Source of the DNA: Laspinema palackyanum D2a
GTDB taxonomy: Bacteria > Cyanobacteriota > Cyanobacteriia > Cyanobacteriales > Laspinemataceae
Assembly: GCA_025370845.1 (NCBI GenBank)
Contig: JAMXFF010000027.1
Location: 1-64,000 of the forward strand
Direction: 5' to 3'
Length of the DNA: 64,000 nucleotides
Part shown: piece by piece, positions 61,533 through 64,000 of the stretch
How the letters are laid out: each line of letters opens with the position of its first letter
How positions within the stretch are numbered: position 1 is the first letter of the stretch
Program-made: the position numbers and the translations under genes
The notes under the pieces: model-generated
The model's database searches: none
Told to the model about the DNA's origin: nothing
The model's input: the letters and a program-made list of their open reading frames with translations, nothing else

Positions 61533-63044
61533 ATGAGTGGTAGAAAAGAACGATATGTGAGTATTAGTGAAGCCGACTTACGGCGATTACAGGAACAGGA
61601 TAGCCGACTGCGATCGGTGCAACAAGACTTACCCGATCGCCTGAATCGGATGCGCGCAGAGGCGAATCGAGAAATGCAGCAACGCCTCCTTCCCTTAGAA
61701 CACCGTGCGAAACAGCAGGAACAAGAGGCGCAACGCCTGCGGAGTAACTTAGGGGACCTGGAACGTGAGACACAAGCGCGATTGCGAATACAGCGCCAAG
61801 ACTTTCAGCAAGCAGTCCGAGAATCTGAAGTGCGACAACAACAGGCACTCCTTCAAGAAGGCGATCGGCTCACTTCCGCCATGCGCGCCGGTTTTGAAAA
61901 ACAGCGCACTGAATATCTTCGCATTACTGCCGACCAACGTCAAGAATATCTCGCCCTGAATCAACACCTAGAGCAGAAATTCTCCGAACTCTTGGAGGAA
62001 GAACGGCAAGCGCGGGAAACGGGACAACGGATGCTCCAACAGCAAATTGACCGGGTATTTGACACCCTTGAACAGGAAAGACAAAATAAAGCAAAATTGG
62101 CCCAAGAACTGCTCACCGATGTGGAACAAATCTGGCAGCAAATCGACCGCGATTACCAACACCAGCGCTTTGCTCCGAATCAACTTGCTGACTTACGGCG
62201 CAATTTAGAGTTGGCAAAACAAAACTTAGCTGCTGGGGTTTTTGAAGCGGCGATCGCCACCTCCCAAGACACCTATCTCAAACTCGCCGATTTGCGCCTG
62301 GAACTCGAACAAAAAGAACAAGAATGGTTACTTTATTATACCGCAACATTAGAAGATTTGCGAGCCCTAATCACCGAAGTGCAAGCTCATCGTCAGATTG
62401 AAATTGAACTCGGAGAAGCCGGGGGCGAAGTCGAAACCTTTCAGAAAGAAGTTGATTATTGGACTGATGGACGGTTAACGGCTTATCAGCAAAAGCTAGA
62501 ACAGTTTCAACAACAACTCACCGCAGGGGAATCCACCCTAACCACGGAACAAATCCAGGAATTAGGCCAACAAATCGAAGCCCTCCGTCCGGAACTAGCC
62601 GACATTGCCAACCAAGCCAAAATGCAAGTGATTCTCTCCCAAATGCGGGCAGAAATTGCCGATAATGTGGTAGAAATGCTGGAGTCTTACGGCTATCAAC
62701 TCGCAGACCCCAAGGCGGATGCCAGCTACGAAGGTGCAGACTATCGGAATGCTTATGTCGTCAAAGTCAAAAATATTGCCGGGGAAGAAGTGGTCACCGT
62801 GATTACGCCGGAAAAAGAATTAGGAGCGAATAATATTTCTATCAATGCCTTCAGCGATCGCTTATTAGATGAAGAACAACTCCGGCAACGAGCCGAGGGG
62901 ATTTTCAACGCCCTCCATGAGGAATCAGGATTAGAATTGCAAGGCCAAACCCAATGCTATGAACAACCCCAAGCAGAATATCAGGATATTGAACAAGTAA
63001 AACACCGTCAAAATACACAGGAACAACCGTCGAGAAGGTATTGA
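61533..63044 (+). CDS. Long coiled-coil protein, partner of the AAA+ protein
   Basis: A 503-aa protein beginning MSGRKERYVSISEADLRRLQ. Residues 10-210 and much of 270-370 are Gln/Glu/Arg-rich heptads of a long coiled coil. The segment about 205-260 (NLELAKQNLAAGVFEAAIAT) looks like a helical hairpin. The C-terminal part (about 385-480: SYGYQLADP, NAYVVKVKNIAGEEVVTVIT, NNISINAFSDRLLDEEQ) is a compact alpha/beta domain. It lacks signal and membrane segments. It starts 117 nt after the AAA+ gene on the same strand. I do not recognise a named family; adaptor or filament-forming roles are possible. Confidence 0.75.
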   Translation: MSGRKERYVSISEADLRRLQEQDSRLRSVQQDLPDRLNRMRAEANREMQQRLLPLEHRAKQQEQEAQRLRSNLGDLERETQARLRIQRQDFQQAVRESEVRQQQALLQEGDRLTSAMRAGFEKQRTEYLRITADQRQEYLALNQHLEQKFSELLEEERQARETGQRMLQQQIDRVFDTLEQERQNKAKLAQELLTDVEQIWQQIDRDYQHQRFAPNQLADLRRNLELAKQNLAAGVFEAAIATSQDTYLKLADLRLELEQKEQEWLLYYTATLEDLRALITEVQAHRQIEIELGEAGGEVETFQKEVDYWTDGRLTAYQQKLEQFQQQLTAGESTLTTEQIQELGQQIEALRPELADIANQAKMQVILSQMRAEIADNVVEMLESYGYQLADPKADASYEGADYRNAYVVKVKNIAGEEVVTVITPEKELGANNISINAFSDRLLDEEQLRQRAEGIFNALHEESGLELQGQTQCYEQPQAEYQDIEQVKHRQNTQEQPSRRY

Positions 63045-63092
63045 AAGTTGGCTGGATAGGTGGGGATGTTGGTTTGTTCATAGCAAGCGCTT

Positions 63093-63223
63093 AGAAACCG
63101 GGTTTCTGAGTTAAATTTAGGCAGGCATACCTTCATTATGTCAGAAACCCGGTTTCTGGGTTAAGTTGCAGGGGTTGAGAAACAGAGTTTCTTTCCTCAA
63201 TCTTGGTGAGGAAAGAAACTCTG
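63093..63223. repeat. Palindromic repeats and a 17-bp hairpin between convergent genes
   Basis: Two copies of AGAAACC(C/G)GGTTTCT (63,093 and 63,143) are followed by CAGAGTTTCTTTCCTCA paired perfectly with its complement (63,183-63,199 and 63,207-63,223). The hairpin can end transcripts from both sides. Confidence 0.7.
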
Positions 63224-63248
63224 GCGCAGAAACCCTGTTTCTTATCTT

Positions 63249-63800
63249 CTAAGAATTGGAGGGTTCTAACCGAATCTCACCGGCGTTGGTGGATGTGCGA
63301 TAGACCCAGGTTTGGTCTTCGTGAGCGATGACGACTCGCCAGCCTTCTACTAGCATTTCCACACAACCTTCGTTGGGGTCGGGGAGTCCTAAGCAATTAT
63401 TGGGCCAGGTTTTGCGTTCTTCTTGCTGGATCTCTAGTTGGTTTTTCGGGAGGTGCGATCGCGCGGAGGCTTCTTCCATCACTGCCTCGAATACTTCGGG
63501 TGGCAGGTTCCCGCTATAGATATATTGATCCTCTAACCGAATCTCTTCGGCTTCTAAGGAGGTTCGATATACCCACTTGTGTCCGTTCTCTTGATTTTCG
63601 ATGACGACTCGCCATCCTTCTACTTTGGCGAGGCTGCATAATTCGTCGGGTTCGGCGATGCCGAGGCAGCCATTCGGCCAAGTGTGCTTTTCAGCTTGGA
63701 CGATTTCGAGTTGGTAGGGGGAAATTCCTGTTTGTTCTGAGGCGGCTTCTTTGACCGCTGTTTTTACGGAATCAGTTAATGTTATAAGGGTTTGGCTCAT
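63249..63800 (-). CDS. Protein of two repeated TWPNxCLG domains
   Basis: A 183-aa protein made of two ~85-residue copies. Each has a helix, then LEI(V)QxExxTWPNxCLG(I/L)xxPxExC, a GWRVVI strand, WVYRT and EIRLE. Copy 1 has HTWPNGCLGIAEPDELC and KWVYRTSLEAEEIRLE; copy 2 has KTWPNNCLGLPDPNEGC and TWVYRTSTNAGEIRLE. Paired Cys in each unit suggest a disulfide or metal site. No signal peptide is visible. Similar domains occur in cyanobacteria, but I cannot give a reliable family name; function unknown. Confidence 0.7.
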   Translation of the reverse strand: MSQTLITLTDSVKTAVKEAASEQTGISPYQLEIVQAEKHTWPNGCLGIAEPDELCSLAKVEGWRVVIENQENGHKWVYRTSLEAEEIRLEDQYIYSGNLPPEVFEAVMEEASARSHLPKNQLEIQQEERKTWPNNCLGLPDPNEGCVEMLVEGWRVVIAHEDQTWVYRTSTNAGEIRLEPSNS

Positions 63801-64000
63801 GGTTAACCTCTGATGAATTGGAATCTTTGTATTCGATAGCCTCTGATCCCCATGTTAGAAGTGATTTTTGAAAAACTTGTGACATTTCGGAAGGATTCGG
63901 CTTTTTTATGCCTTTAGGTATAGGTCAGCTTCCCTAGGTTGGGCTAATTTATACTCCCCTAGAAATCAGAAAAAGCCCCACTTTTTGAGGGGATTGGATT
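63801..64000. other. Window end, intergenic
   Basis: About 200 nt upstream of the minus-strand gene. A short hairpin (GCCCCAC...GAGGGG) occurs at the very end. No gene is visible. Confidence 0.4.

Overview
The window reads as chromosome of a filamentous, Oscillatoriales-type cyanobacterium. The evidence is the very dense GCGATCGC (HIP1) octamers, cyanobacterial families (a PAP/fibrillin protein, a KGK-domain protein, an InrS-type nickel sensor, a LOV-GGDEF-EAL protein, a very large PAS-rich hybrid kinase) and many short palindromic dispersed repeats. I see no rRNA or tRNA gene. Species assignment is inference.

Layout. 1-2.4 kb: a possible transposase tail, a foldback element and dnaG, which is bracketed by an inverted pair of ~61-bp repeats. 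2.5-10 kb: an SGNH hydrolase, then a defence-rich stretch: an Eco29kI-type restriction endonuclease overlapping its cytosine methyltransferase, a GmrSD-like DUF262/DUF1524 protein and three Uma2-family proteins. A broken copy of the SGNH gene's 3' end lies directly after the methyltransferase, suggesting how the cassette was inserted. 10-28 kb: housekeeping and signalling genes: an RCK-pore-RCK channel, a ferredoxin-MBL fusion, a LOV-GGDEF-EAL protein, acnB behind a palindromic repeat array, a class D beta-lactamase homologue, a holin-family protein, an InrS-like sensor, several small ORFs, an L,D-transpeptidase and a GH31 glucosidase.

28-36 kb: a MazF-type toxin-antitoxin pair and a type I-C CRISPR-Cas locus in the order cas5c-cas8c-cas7c-[orphan repeat, leader, array]-cas3, with no cas1, cas2 or cas4. 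The array has 20 full repeats of 37 nt and 19 spacers. The last full repeat has its hairpin loop inverted, and a single divergent repeat with two compensatory stem pairs sits just after cas7c.

36-50 kb: the 1390-aa hybrid kinase, a lipoprotein with an internal duplication, an AI-2E family permease, a run of four small secreted proteins on the minus strand (two sharing a TGNGN-x-V-x-QN motif), msrB with a fibrillin gene, and a gene-poor stretch with small conserved-looking ORFs. 50-58.5 kb: pepP; aguA and aguB, which together convert agmatine to putrescine and are separated by a palindrome array; and a zinc uptake locus (znuA-znuC and znuB) with an SmtB-type zinc sensor gene inside it and a Zur-box-like site before znuA. 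58.7-64 kb: a two-gene unit of a large double-AAA+ protein and a coiled-coil partner, which I cannot assign to a described system, and a secreted-inhibitor-like protein made of two repeats of a TWPNxCLG domain.

The strongest candidates for something undescribed are the AAA+/coiled-coil pair, the repeat anomalies in the I-C locus (orphan compensatory repeat, loop-inverted terminal repeat, missing adaptation genes) and the secreted-protein cluster.
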